The notes: generated by a model not told the origin, from the letters alone. A stretch of DNA of 64,000 nt from Neptunomonas japonica DSM 18939 (GCF_000422765.1 NZ_AUGR01000001.1:62001-126000), one strand, 5' to 3'; positions 34,535-43,310 are shown, counted from the stretch's first letter. Made by a program: numbers and translations.

Positions 34535-35579
34535 AAGTGACTCCTCTTGATGAGAATCGGGTGCTACGTTGGTAAAGCCACAACATGGCAAGTAATAAGC
34601 TTACGGCTCCTGCATGATGCGCAGTTGCTAGTGGTAGTGGTACAGCCCAAATGACGTTTGCAATGCCTAAACCTGCTTGTGCTATCGCTAGTAGCAATAC
34701 CAGTTGAACGGGGCGTTTAAATACGCCTGAAAGTTTGTGTAGGTTCCAGCTAAGCCATAGAAGGTAAGCTATTAGCAGTAACGCCATGCCGCGGTGTGTC
34801 ATTTGAATGGCAGCACGGGCTTCTAGTGATAGCAGGCCGCCTTCATAATTTGCTTCAATGTCAGTGGAAAGCTCAAATCCACGTACAAAATCCAGTGTGG
34901 TCTCTGTGTCCTGGTTGCAAAGGATCCAATCAGAGCATGCCCAGCCAGCGTAGTTAGCACTGGTCCATCCGCCAAGTGCCAGCTGGAAAAAAAGAAGAAT
35001 GACACCGATTAAAATTTTAAAGCGAGAGCTTGAGCAGGCTCTCAATGAGTGGTTTAGCTCAGATTTTTTAGAAACCGTCGAGCATGCAGCCGCTCTAACT
35101 CTTCGCAGTTTGGCTTGTAGCATGAAGAGCAGCGTTAAGGTGAGAAGGCCTCCCAGTAAATGCAGCGTCACAATGGGAGGTAAAAGCTTCAGAGTGACTG
35201 TCCACATGCCGAACAGTGCTTGTATAGCGACTAAAACGAGTAATGCTGGGGGTAAGTAGCCTAGAGATAATTCAGTATTGCGGTTTTTATAATTTAAGAG
35301 TGCGATGCCCAGTATGAATAAGCCCAGAGTGCCAGCTGCATAACGGTGCGTCATTTCTAACCAGCCTTTGTAGGTATCAATGGGTTGGTTTGGAAAAGCG
35401 CTTTGTAGTTGCTGCAGTTGCATGGGCTCGCTGGGTAGTATGAGTGATCCATAGCAGCCCGGCCAGTCCGGACAACCTAACCCTGCGTAATTTATGCGCG
35501 TCCAGCCGCCAAGCAATACTACCACTAGGGCAAGTAGTAGAGCTGAGTTGACTAGAATCGATAAATTACGCTGCATCAT
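34521..35579 (-). CDS. ctaA: Heme A synthase (COX15/CtaA family)
   Basis: This 352-residue, eight-helix membrane protein oxidises the heme O methyl group to give heme A. It has LGGWTRINYAGLGCPDWPGCYG near the N terminus (LGGWTRINYAGLGCPDWPGC core), EMTHRYAAGTLG and, in the second half, GGWTSANYAGWACSDWI, IQMTHRGMALLLIAYL and TAHHAGAVSLLLAMLW. The His residues of these segments bind heme. AGGACAATAG precedes the ATG pair. It lies between the Sco-like gene and ctaB in the oxidase assembly run. Confidence 0.95.
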   Translation of the reverse strand: MMQRNLSILVNSALLLALVVVLLGGWTRINYAGLGCPDWPGCYGSLILPSEPMQLQQLQSAFPNQPIDTYKGWLEMTHRYAAGTLGLFILGIALLNYKNRNTELSLGYLPPALLVLVAIQALFGMWTVTLKLLPPIVTLHLLGGLLTLTLLFMLQAKLRRVRAAACSTVSKKSELNHSLRACSSSRFKILIGVILLFFQLALGGWTSANYAGWACSDWILCNQDTETTLDFVRGFELSTDIEANYEGGLLSLEARAAIQMTHRGMALLLIAYLLWLSWNLHKLSGVFKRPVQLVLLLAIAQAGLGIANVIWAVPLPLATAHHAGAVSLLLAMLWLYQRSTRFSSRGVTYAAL

Positions 35580-35594
35580 CTATTGTCCTGTCTT

Positions 35595-36083
35595 TTAGCC
35601 TATTCGTGAGACTTTTAATAAGCGCTTTAGGTCTTTTAATAGGTCTTTGGGTGTTTGTTCTAATGAGTATTGCAACACTAAGTTGCCATTGGGGTCTGCT
35701 AACCAAATGGCACTTCCCTGTTGGGGTAATTGCGCGTTGTTTACTTGGTTTTGTTGTGTGCTTTCAGCTGCCAATGCCCAGATAACCCTGCCTTTGTCTT
35801 TACCGAGTGCTTGGTTTACTTGTGGGAGTTGCTGTTGCCAATAAGCACAACGGTCAGTGCAGGCAGCTGTGCTGATCAGGAGTAATTGCCATTGGCCATT
35901 AGCGTCGTGCTTTTTTCCTGTAGGGTCTATTAGTTCCCAATCGCTTAATGTCACTCCGGGAGGTAATAACTCACCTCTTTGGCTGCTATTTGAGGGGGCG
36001 AATCCACTGAAATAAAGGAAAACGGCTAATAGCATAGGGCCTGCACCAAATAGCCAAATGAGCCAGAAACTAAGACGGTTCAT
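35595..36083 (-). CDS. Membrane-anchored thioredoxin-like protein with CxxxC motif, probable oxidase copper-site assembly factor
   Basis: This 162-residue protein has one N-terminal membrane helix (about residues 8-28) and a periplasmic thioredoxin-like domain: GVTLSDWELIDPTGKK, QLLLISTAACTDRCAYW and AIWLADPNGNLVLQYSLEQTP (WLADPNGNLVLQYS core). The C-TDR-C pair resembles the copper-binding CxxxC of Sco1, but the domain is shorter than Sco and the Sco His is not obvious. It overlaps SURF1 by 4 bp (ATGA) and lies 15 bp before ctaA, so a role in CuA maturation is a reasonable inference. I do not recognise a named family with certainty. Confidence 0.78.
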   Translation of the reverse strand: MNRLSFWLIWLFGAGPMLLAVFLYFSGFAPSNSSQRGELLPPGVTLSDWELIDPTGKKHDANGQWQLLLISTAACTDRCAYWQQQLPQVNQALGKDKGRVIWALAAESTQQNQVNNAQLPQQGSAIWLADPNGNLVLQYSLEQTPKDLLKDLKRLLKVSRIG

Positions 36084-36814
36084 GCCATGTTCTCCTTATT
36101 AGTGAGCACTTTTTTAGCTAGAACAGCACTACAAATTAACCAGGCTGCTGCTAATCCATACCATTGAACGGCATAACCGGTATGACGTTGTGGAGGTAAT
36201 ACAACAGGCTCCCAAGTGAGTGTAAGTTCGGGTAATACTTGCTTTGTCGGACGGTACAGCCATGCTGAAACAGGTGTATTGAGCGCAGCGGATATTTTAT
36301 TTAGATCAAGGTGCTGAATTCGTTTGGGCCATCCTTGGGACCAGTGGTCTTCGCCAAGCAATAAAGGAGCCGAAGGTTTGTCAGCATAAGCGATGATGCT
36401 AGGTATGGCATTGGGAAGAGATAAAGCCGGAAGTGTGCGTCTATCGTCCCCTGCTGCTAACCAGCCTAAGCTGATGAGCCGAGTTTTTTTATTATTGCCT
36501 ATTAAGGCTACGATGACTTCATACCCTACTTGCCCTTGCCAAGTACGGTTGTCTAGTAGGAAGTAGCGTTTACTTAGCGTGCCATTTAGCTCAACTTTGT
36601 CAAATAAACGAATGTAGGTGTTGTTGGCCTGCTTGGTTTCTCCGTGGGAAAACTGCAGCAAAAGCTGTTCTTTTTCAGCGGCTCGCTGTAATTGCCAGTT
36701 GCCTAAAAAAATGAGTAGTGAGCAGATAAGCACCGCCTGCAGAGTGAGAATCCACTTGAATAGATTTCGCTGCCGGTCTTTACTATTACTGTATCTGCAT
36801 TGGAGGTCACTCAT
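36080..36814 (-). CDS. SURF1 family cytochrome oxidase assembly protein
   Basis: This 244-residue protein has a helix near residues 20-40 and another near 215-235, with LGNWQLQRAAEKEQLL after the first and VELNGTLSKRYFLLDNRTWQGQVGYEV (middle part RYFLLDNRTWQGQVGYEV) in the periplasmic domain; GYAVQWYGLA marks the second helix. SURF1 helps insert heme A into subunit I. The ATG at 36814 overlaps the ATG of the divergent DUF2909 gene on a CATG palindrome. No other Met lies before the first helix, so this start is favoured. Confidence 0.9.
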   Translation of the reverse strand: MSDLQCRYSNSKDRQRNLFKWILTLQAVLICSLLIFLGNWQLQRAAEKEQLLLQFSHGETKQANNTYIRLFDKVELNGTLSKRYFLLDNRTWQGQVGYEVIVALIGNNKKTRLISLGWLAAGDDRRTLPALSLPNAIPSIIAYADKPSAPLLLGEDHWSQGWPKRIQHLDLNKISAALNTPVSAWLYRPTKQVLPELTLTWEPVVLPPQRHTGYAVQWYGLAAAWLICSAVLAKKVLTNKENMA

Positions 36815-37019
36815 GATTAAGTTCCTACTTCTGCTACTATTTATTGGGGCCGTTGTTAGTTTATTTGGCGGCCTGTACTTCCTTATTCGGGACCAAGGTT
36901 CTTCCCGTCGTATTGTCTATTCCTTGTATCTGCGTGTACTGTTTTGCGTGTTGTTATTAGTACTGCTTGTATACGGGTTTTTTAGTGGTCAATTGGTTTC
37001 TCATGCTCCTTGGCTTTGA
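36813..37019 (+). CDS. DUF2909 small twin-transmembrane protein
   Basis: This 68-residue protein consists mainly of two membrane helices joined by a loop with FLIRDQGSSRRIV. It is of the DUF2909 type found in cytochrome oxidase clusters of Pseudomonas relatives; no function is known. GGAGGT precedes the ATG at a good distance. It is the only plus-strand gene inside the oxidase cluster: its start overlaps that of SURF1, and its end faces coxC. Confidence 0.85.
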   Translation: MIKFLLLLLFIGAVVSLFGGLYFLIRDQGSSRRIVYSLYLRVLFCVLLLVLLVYGFFSGQLVSHAPWL

Positions 37020-37042
37020 TGCGAATCTAGTTATTCAGATTA

Positions 37043-37924
37043 TTAAAATACGTAAACAAACAGAAACAAACCTACCCAAACTACATCAACAAAGTGCCAG
37101 TACCAGGCGACTGCTTCGTATCCAAAGTGACTATCCGGTGTGAAGTGGCCTTTTAGTACTCGCAACCAAATGATAATCAACATGAGTGTGCCTAACGTGA
37201 CATGTAGTCCATGAAAACCGGTCAATATAAAGAAGGTGGCGCCGTAAATGCCTGAGTGTAGAGTGAGTCCAAGTTCTTGATAGGCTTCGATATATTCGGT
37301 GGCTTGGAAGAATAGAAAGATTATTCCTAAAATAATCGTTACGCCATGCCAGAGGATAAGCGCTGAGCGGCGTTGTGCTTTTAAAGCATGATGTGCCAGT
37401 GTAATAGTGAAGCTAGATGAGATAAGAATAGCGGTATTGAGGAGAGGCAAGTGCCAAGGGTCGATAACTGCGCTAGCGCCTGGGAATTGTTCCATATCAG
37501 GCGTGGTGAGTAATGGCCATTGAGCTTCAAATCCCTGCCACAGCATATTGCTGACGCCTTTCTCTCCTTCCCCTCCTAACCATGGAACAGCGAGTGTACG
37601 CACATAAAAAAGGGCACCGAAAAAGGCGACAAAGAACATGATTTCAGAAAAGATAAACCAGCTCATACCCCAGCGAAAAGATAGATCTGCCTGAGGGCTA
37701 AATTTTCCGTCGATACTTTCATTAATGACATGTCTAAACCAACCAATGAGTATTAAACTCATCATGAAAGCGCCTGCTAAAAGCAAAAGTAAGCCCGTAT
37801 CTCCTGTTTGTGTTTTGAGCCCATTAATCAGGGTGCCAGCACCATAAGCCAACAAGAATAGGGCAATTGAGGCCAAAATCGGCCAGCGGCTTTGCGCGGG
37901 AACATAATAAGTCTCATGGCTCAT
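37043..37924 (-). CDS. coxC: Cytochrome c oxidase subunit III
   Basis: This 293-residue protein has seven membrane helices and the subunit III motifs SFRWGMSWFIFSEIMFFVAFFGALFY (GMSWFIFSEIMFFVAFFGAL core), ATFFILTGFHGLHVTLG and EAVAWYWHFVDVVWVGLF near the C terminus. The glutamate and histidine of these segments are conserved in aa3 oxidases. It overlaps the end of ctaG by 4 bp. No catalytic metal binds here; the subunit stabilises the enzyme during turnover. Confidence 0.97.
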   Translation of the reverse strand: MSHETYYVPAQSRWPILASIALFLLAYGAGTLINGLKTQTGDTGLLLLLAGAFMMSLILIGWFRHVINESIDGKFSPQADLSFRWGMSWFIFSEIMFFVAFFGALFYVRTLAVPWLGGEGEKGVSNMLWQGFEAQWPLLTTPDMEQFPGASAVIDPWHLPLLNTAILISSSFTITLAHHALKAQRRSALILWHGVTIILGIIFLFFQATEYIEAYQELGLTLHSGIYGATFFILTGFHGLHVTLGTLMLIIIWLRVLKGHFTPDSHFGYEAVAWYWHFVDVVWVGLFLFVYVF

Positions 37925-38523
37925 AATGTGTGCCTCCCTGTGCTATTAGGTTGAGATGAGTTAGACGAGGTGTTGTTTTTAGCTATTTGCGTCGTGGTGA
38001 TATCAAAGAGCGTGTAGGATAAAGTCACAGTGCTTATGTGGTCGGGAAGCTTAGGGTCGATGACAAATACCAGTGGCATCTCTTTTGTTTCTAAGCTGTT
38101 CAATGGTTGTCTATCAAAACAAAAGCAATTCACTTTATGCAGGTACTGCGCCGCTTCTGAAGGAGATACCGAAGGAATTGCCTGGGCTACCATCCTTTGT
38201 GTTGTGGGGTTATGTGCTAAATAAGCAGCATGTTTACTTTCACCCGGGTATACCTTCACAACAGGGGACAGTGCGCGAAAAGCCCACGGCATTGACTCAT
38301 TATTAACCGCGATCATTTGTACGCGGACAATTCTGTTTTTATCACTACCTGCAGGTGCCACAGGGCCGGTATTCGTTACTTTGCCGTTTAGTCCAGTGAT
38401 GCGACAAAAAACATCATAAAGTGGCACCAATGCAAAGCCAAAACCAAACATCAGTACGCAGCTAAATAGCAATGTGCGTACGATTGATCTGTTTTTTTGT
38501 TGAGTTGAGTTTATAGGCTTCAT
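37921..38523 (-). CDS. ctaG: Cytochrome c oxidase assembly protein CtaG (COX11)
   Basis: This 200-residue protein has an N-terminal helix (about residues 13-33) with FALVPLYDVFCRITGLNGKV and a periplasmic domain with the copper motif NCFCFDRQPL. It delivers copper to the CuB site of subunit I. The Ser/Asn-rich C-terminal tail is unremarkable. It lies 8 bp after coxA and overlaps coxC by 4 bp. Confidence 0.96.
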   Translation of the reverse strand: MKPINSTQQKNRSIVRTLLFSCVLMFGFGFALVPLYDVFCRITGLNGKVTNTGPVAPAGSDKNRIVRVQMIAVNNESMPWAFRALSPVVKVYPGESKHAAYLAHNPTTQRMVAQAIPSVSPSEAAQYLHKVNCFCFDRQPLNSLETKEMPLVFVIDPKLPDHISTVTLSYTLFDITTTQIAKNNTSSNSSQPNSTGRHTL

Positions 38524-38531
38524 GAGAACAC

Positions 38532-40115
38532 CTACTTCACTTCAGGTGGTGTTGTGAAAGTGTGATAAGGCGCTGGCGAAGGAATGGTCCATTCTAACCC
38601 CTCTGGTTCATCCCAAACTTCAGGTGTGGCAGGGCTGCCACCTCGGATGGTTTTGATGATTAAAACAAGAAAAATAAGTTGTGAAAAACCAAAAATGAAA
38701 GCACCGATAGAAGCGACCATATTGAAGTCAGCAAACTGCAATGCGTAATCAGGTATACGACGTGGCATGCCAGCTAAGCCGATAAAGTGCATAGGGAAAA
38801 ACGTCAGGTTTACACCGACAAAGCTACACCAGAAATGCACTTTACCCATAGTTTCGGGGTAGTAATGCCCAGTCCACTTAGGTAACCAGTAATACACACC
38901 CGCCATAATGGCAAATACTGCCCCGGGAACCAAAACGTAATGAAAATGTGCAACGACAAAGTAGGTGTCATGATATTGGAAATCGGCGGGAGCAATGGCG
39001 AGCATTAATCCAGAAAATCCACCGATGGTGAAAAGCACCACAAACGCGACAGCAAATAGCATCGGTGTTTCAAAGGTCATAGAACCCCTGAACATGGTGG
39101 CAACCCAGTTAAAAACTTTAACACCCGTCGGAACGGCAATGAGCATAGTGGCGTACATAAAGAACAGCTCTCCCATTAACGGCAGGCCAACCGTGAACAT
39201 ATGATGAGCCCACACGATAAAGGAAAGAAATGCGATAGATGATGTGGCATAAACCATGGAGCTATAGCCAAATAGCCGCTTGCGAGCAAAGGTGGGGATA
39301 ATCTCACTTACAATCCCAAAGGCCGGTAGAATCATGATGTAAACTTCGGGGTGTCCAAAGAACCAGAATACGTGCTGGAATAGCACCGGGTCACCGCCAC
39401 CGGCCGCATTGAAAAAGCTGGTACCAAAATGAATATCCATCAACATCATGGTAACTACACCTGCCAATACAGGCATAACAGCGATAAGTAAAAAAGCAGT
39501 GATTAGCCATGTCCATACAAATAATGGAAGCTTCATCATTGTCATGCCAGGGGCACGCATATTTAAAATGGTCGCGATGATGTTGATCGCACCCATAATG
39601 GAACTAATCCCCATCATATGGACGGCGAAAATAAAGTAAGTAACACTTGGAGGGGCGTAAGTTGTGGAAAGTGGAGCATAAAATGTCCAGCCAAAGTTAG
39701 GAGCACCACCGTCCATAAAGAGTGTGCTGAGCATCATGGCAAACGCAAATGGTAGAATCCAGAAGCTCCAGTTGTTCATGCGAGGCAGCGCCATATCGGG
39801 AGCACCGACCATCATAGGCAGCATCCAGTTTGCCAAACCAACAAAGGCGGGCATCACTGCACCAAATACCATGATTAGCCCGTGCATGGTGGTCATTTGG
39901 TTAAAAAAGTCAGGTTGTATCAACTGTAAGCCGGGTTGGAAGAGCTCTGCTCGAATCATCAGTGCCATACAGCCACCGGTCAGAAACATAGCAAAACTGA
40001 ACCATAAATAGAGGGTGCCTATATCTTTATGGTTGGTAGTATAAAACCAGCGACTTATACCTGCTGCTGGGCCGTGATGCTCTGTATGTTCAACCTTTGT
40101 CATGGTATTCATCAT
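38532..40115 (-). CDS. coxA: Cytochrome c oxidase subunit I
   Basis: This 527-residue heme-copper oxidase core has 12 membrane helices. Visible are MTTMHGLIMVFGAVMPAF, the CuB ligand segment FWFFGHPEVYIMILPAFG (His and the Glu of A-type oxidases), HHMFTVGLP, and HDTYFVVAHFHYVLVPGA with the heme a and a3 histidines. The HPEVY glutamate places it in the mitochondrial-like A1 group. It directly follows coxB. Confidence 0.98.
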   Translation of the reverse strand: MMNTMTKVEHTEHHGPAAGISRWFYTTNHKDIGTLYLWFSFAMFLTGGCMALMIRAELFQPGLQLIQPDFFNQMTTMHGLIMVFGAVMPAFVGLANWMLPMMVGAPDMALPRMNNWSFWILPFAFAMMLSTLFMDGGAPNFGWTFYAPLSTTYAPPSVTYFIFAVHMMGISSIMGAINIIATILNMRAPGMTMMKLPLFVWTWLITAFLLIAVMPVLAGVVTMMLMDIHFGTSFFNAAGGGDPVLFQHVFWFFGHPEVYIMILPAFGIVSEIIPTFARKRLFGYSSMVYATSSIAFLSFIVWAHHMFTVGLPLMGELFFMYATMLIAVPTGVKVFNWVATMFRGSMTFETPMLFAVAFVVLFTIGGFSGLMLAIAPADFQYHDTYFVVAHFHYVLVPGAVFAIMAGVYYWLPKWTGHYYPETMGKVHFWCSFVGVNLTFFPMHFIGLAGMPRRIPDYALQFADFNMVASIGAFIFGFSQLIFLVLIIKTIRGGSPATPEVWDEPEGLEWTIPSPAPYHTFTTPPEVK

Positions 40116-40122
40116 CAGCCTC

Positions 40123-41247
40123 CTATTGCTTAGCCGCTACTTTAAGTTCATCGATGGCGGCAGGCTCTGCCTTATCGCCCATATTGTTGCCCCATGCATT
40201 TCGCTCATACGTTATGACAGCAGCTAGATCAACGGCACTTAGCTGCTCGCGGAAGGCTTGCATTGCGGACCCGGTTTTTCCGTTTAGTACAATGTCGATG
40301 TGTTGATTGATATCGCCGGTGGCTATAGGGCTGTTTTTTAGGCCTGGGAAAACATTGGGAATACCTTCACCGTTAGCTTGATGGCAAGCCGCGCAGCTTG
40401 TTTGATACACCGCCTCTCCTTTGCTCATCAGTTCTTCCATGCTGATACTTTGTTTGGCCGATGCGATTTCTTGTGCTTTGATATTTTTTTGTTGCGCTAC
40501 CCAAAGCTCATATTCTGCTTGGGGGCGAACATCCACGACTATTGGCATAAATCCGTGATTTTTACCGCACAGTTCAGTGCACTGGCCGCGATAGATGCCA
40601 GGTTCTGGGACATTAGTCCAAGACTCATTAATAAAACCTGGGATAGCATCTTTTTTAACGGCAAAGTCAGGCACCCACCAGCTGTGGATAACATCCACTG
40701 AGGTAATTAAAAAACGTACTTTTTTCCCAGCAGGAATAACCAGAGGGTTATCAACTTCAAGAAGGTAGTTTTCTCCTTTCTCTTCTTCGTTGTTAATTTG
40801 CTCAAGCGGTGTGGTCGTATTCGAGAAAAAGTCGATATCTTCGCCAAGGTATTGGTAGCGCCACTTCCATTGATAACCGGTAACCTGAATATCGATGTCT
40901 GCATCAGATGGGTCGTACATTTTGACTAGAGTCGCTGTGGCAGGAATCGCCATTGCGATGAGAATGGCAAAGGGGACGAGTGTCCAGATAATCTCAACTA
41001 AGGTGTTTTCATGAAAGTGATGAGCTTTTGCACCACGAGATTGGCGGTGGTGGAATATAGACCAGAACATTACGCCAAATACGACGACACCGATGGCGAC
41101 ACAGATCCAAAAAATAATCATGTGTAAGTCAAAGACTGACTGGCTGATTTCAGTCACGCCACGAGGCATATTGAGTGCCCAGTCCGCGCGGGCATATGAA
41201 ACGCTACTCGTTGATATGAGTAACGTCATCAGTCTGGTCACTTTCAT
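40123..41247 (-). CDS. coxB: Cytochrome c oxidase subunit II with fused cytochrome c domain
   Basis: This 374-residue protein has a signal peptide ending near residue 20, two membrane helices (about 45-65 and 85-108), a CuA domain with GQCTELCGKNHGFMPIVV, and a C-terminal mono-heme cytochrome c domain with CAACH and a downstream Met. The fused cytochrome accepts electrons directly (caa3-like layout). The ATG at 41247 has GGGGGAG upstream; the longer open frame starts without support. It leads the oxidase operon, 317 bp after the DUF2970 gene. Confidence 0.96.
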   Translation of the reverse strand: MKVTRLMTLLISTSSVSYARADWALNMPRGVTEISQSVFDLHMIIFWICVAIGVVVFGVMFWSIFHHRQSRGAKAHHFHENTLVEIIWTLVPFAILIAMAIPATATLVKMYDPSDADIDIQVTGYQWKWRYQYLGEDIDFFSNTTTPLEQINNEEEKGENYLLEVDNPLVIPAGKKVRFLITSVDVIHSWWVPDFAVKKDAIPGFINESWTNVPEPGIYRGQCTELCGKNHGFMPIVVDVRPQAEYELWVAQQKNIKAQEIASAKQSISMEELMSKGEAVYQTSCAACHQANGEGIPNVFPGLKNSPIATGDINQHIDIVLNGKTGSAMQAFREQLSAVDLAAVITYERNAWGNNMGDKAEPAAIDELKVAAKQ

Positions 41248-41564
41248 CACAGGCTCCCCCTTATCGGGTGTCGTCCTGTTCGAAATCTGTCCACTAGGGG
41301 CGCTGTAAAACAACGTTTAGGCGGTAAAAATCACACAGTCTCAGCCTTTACGCTGTAACTTCTGCAACGTCGGTAGTGACGGGTTTCAATCAGGTTTGAT
41401 GACCCGAGTTCCATCCCATCTTTTGTTATTATCCGTCCGTTTATGAGACTAAGTATAGCAGTGGAATATTGATATAAGTCAATATAATAAATGTTTAATT
41501 TTTAATATGGCGTAAATGTGTTGTTAAATGTGAATTAAAATCGTGAAATTGTTGCTAAAATCTA
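41248..41564 (-). promoter_or_regulatory. coxB upstream region
   Basis: This gene-free 317 bp holds the promoter of the oxidase operon and the 3' flank of the DUF2970 gene. The distal part is AT-rich and contains an FNR/Anr-like dyad (separate entry). A small CGTC-N6-GACG repeat lies near 41368. I see no other structure. Confidence 0.5.
41469..41482. promoter_or_regulatory. FNR/Anr-like box upstream of coxB
   Basis: TTGAT-ATAA-GTCAA matches the FNR/Anr consensus TTGAT-N4-ATCAA with one mismatch. It lies about 220 bp upstream of the coxB start, which is far for direct repression. Confidence 0.4.
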
Positions 41565-41771
41565 TTAAACGCCAGCGAGTGATAAAGCCCATCGGGTTAG
41601 TAGCATAACCGCCACAATAAAAATGATCAGAGTAATAATACCGATTAGAACATAAGGCCATAAGCTTCCGTTGGTAAAGTCTCTTTCTCTGTTTTGCTCT
41701 GATTGAACGCCAAACATGGCAGAAATTACGCTTAAAATCATTTGCCATAAAGTGGGCCGTTGATCTGACAT
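41565..41771 (-). CDS. DUF2970 small membrane protein
   Basis: This 68-residue protein begins with a short amphipathic part (LWQMILSVISAMFGVQSEQNR) and has one strong membrane helix near residues 40-62. This shape and the phrase SVxxAxFGVQS match DUF2970, often encoded near cytochrome oxidase genes. GGAGGT precedes the ATG at 41771. Function is unknown. It precedes coxB on the same strand. Confidence 0.78.
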   Translation of the reverse strand: MSDQRPTLWQMILSVISAMFGVQSEQNRERDFTNGSLWPYVLIGIITLIIFIVAVMLLTRWALSLAGV

Positions 41772-41883
41772 AGAAACCTCCATTTGCGAATAGGCTAGCC
41801 TATTCGCAGAGAGTTTTCTTTTAGATATTACGCTTTTTTTGAGTAGTAGCGTAACGACCTTGGAAAAAACCAAGGTGAGATGT

Positions 41884-42768
41884 TTATTTTGGTAAGGCAT
41901 TTCGCCTTTTCTTTAACTCATAAAGTGCGGCTAATGAATTAGAAAAAATAGCCGTTAAAATGATAGCTCCGCCAATGAATGTACGTTCAGGTGTCTCTTC
42001 TCCAACAGCAAGCCATACCCAAACAGGCCCCAGAATCGTTTCAATTAATAGAAACAAACTAACTTCTGCAGAGGGAATATAACGTGGTGCGCGCATCAAT
42101 AGCCATGTAGCGAGAGGCATTTGAACCAACCCCATAATGGATAACCACAAATAGCTTTGAGCAGGTAACAAAAACGGTGATGCGTGAGGAATGGCTAAGA
42201 GACCCGCGACAATACCGGATACAGCAATGATTGGTAATAATGGCAGCTTAGAAAAGTGCCTTAATAGTGTGAGTACTGCTCCCATCGAGATAGCTAAGCA
42301 TAGTGCTGCAAGATCGCCTTGCCAGTGGTTTCCGTTAAAAGAACCCGCAAAGATAGTGACAACCCCAGCAAAGGCGAGGACTATGGCGAATAATACGCGA
42401 AGCTTAATCGGCTCATAGAGGAAAATTCGAGAGAAAATAGCGGCAAAAAGCGGCGAGCTAGCAAGAATAACAACCGTGTTAGCAGTGCTTGTATGCCCTA
42501 TGGAGTAAACAAAAAGCACGGTATTAACGCCGTATAGCACGGCAATAATAGCGGCAGCAATCCAGTTTTTTCGACTGTCAGGCAAATGGCTTTTCTGCCG
42601 GTTGAACAGCATGAGTGCGCTGAAGGCTAAACAGATTAACCAGCCACGCCAAAAAACAACATCCCAAGATGAGGCTTCAGTAAGCCTGATCAGCATGGCA
42701 TCAAAGCTGAGAACTAATGCGCCAATAGCGGCAATTTGAACGCCTGTTGTGTGAGGAGTCTGCGTCAA
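41884..42768 (-). CDS. DMT superfamily (EamA) transporter
   Basis: This 294-residue protein has ten hydrophobic helices in two EamA repeats (each about 140 residues), with SSWDVVFWRGW after helix 1 and ILASSPLFAAIFSRIFLYEPI closing repeat one (SSPLFAAIFSRIFLYEP core). DMT/EamA proteins export or import small metabolites; the substrate cannot be told from sequence. The start appears to be TTG at 42768, with AGGG upstream; the next ATG would remove most of helix 1. It diverges from the unknown gene at 42813. Confidence 0.85.
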   Translation of the reverse strand: MTQTPHTTGVQIAAIGALVLSFDAMLIRLTEASSWDVVFWRGWLICLAFSALMLFNRQKSHLPDSRKNWIAAAIIAVLYGVNTVLFVYSIGHTSTANTVVILASSPLFAAIFSRIFLYEPIKLRVLFAIVLAFAGVVTIFAGSFNGNHWQGDLAALCLAISMGAVLTLLRHFSKLPLLPIIAVSGIVAGLLAIPHASPFLLPAQSYLWLSIMGLVQMPLATWLLMRAPRYIPSAEVSLFLLIETILGPVWVWLAVGEETPERTFIGGAIILTAIFSNSLAALYELKKRRNALPK

Positions 42769-42812
42769 AATGTAACCCTAAACTATTATAAAAACAAGGA
42801 GAGTAGCTGAGT

Positions 42813-43310
42813 ATGAATCTAGATACTAGCCATGAAAAAGCATCTATTGAGCACGTGTTAGGGGCACAAGGTTCGGATGTAGTATTGTATATTGAAAATA
42901 GTCCGACGTTTCCAAAAGAGATGAGAGTTAATGGCTCCATATCTATTCCAGTGCTGGTGGACTTAAATGGTAATCATTGGCGTAAAATATTTACAATTTT
43001 TGCCAAGCTGACGGCCCCCGGTGAGAACTGGAGAGAATACAGGGATAAGTGTCTGCTAACAAAAAATGAAGCAATCTGCTTCACTGGTCAGCGACAAGAA
43101 GGTGCCCTGGTACATATTGTCTCCGGTAAATCTTGCTGGGAAAGAATGGGGTTTGATATGGGCGAGTTTACGTCCTTAGATCCGCAGCAGCGCTTATGGG
43201 TAAAAGATGATGTTTTATGTTCGCCTTATTTTGATTATCGGCAGTTCCCCAATGCATTGATTGTAATAGCACGCGAGTGGATACAAGCTAGAAGGGCCCT
43301 GGCTAAGTAA
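42813..43310 (+). CDS. Uncharacterised 165-residue protein (possibly DUF6942-like)
   Basis: This soluble protein has no signal peptide or membrane helix. Its conserved-looking stretch is NGNHWRKIFTIFAKL, followed by WREYRDKCLLTKNEAI and VHIVSGKSCWERMG. I recall similar wording in a small gammaproteobacterial family (DUF6942), but I am not certain. GGAG lies at a good distance before the ATG. It stands alone, diverging from the DMT transporter and convergent with malate synthase. No function can be proposed. Confidence 0.7.
   Translation: MNLDTSHEKASIEHVLGAQGSDVVLYIENSPTFPKEMRVNGSISIPVLVDLNGNHWRKIFTIFAKLTAPGENWREYRDKCLLTKNEAICFTGQRQEGALVHIVSGKSCWERMGFDMGEFTSLDPQQRLWVKDDVLCSPYFDYRQFPNALIVIAREWIQARRALAK

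Noticed and set aside
36618-36812. N-terminal extension of the DUF2909 gene (open frame from 36618)
   Set aside because: The extension runs antisense through SURF1, and the ATG at 36813 has a near-perfect ribosome-binding site and begins with a membrane helix.
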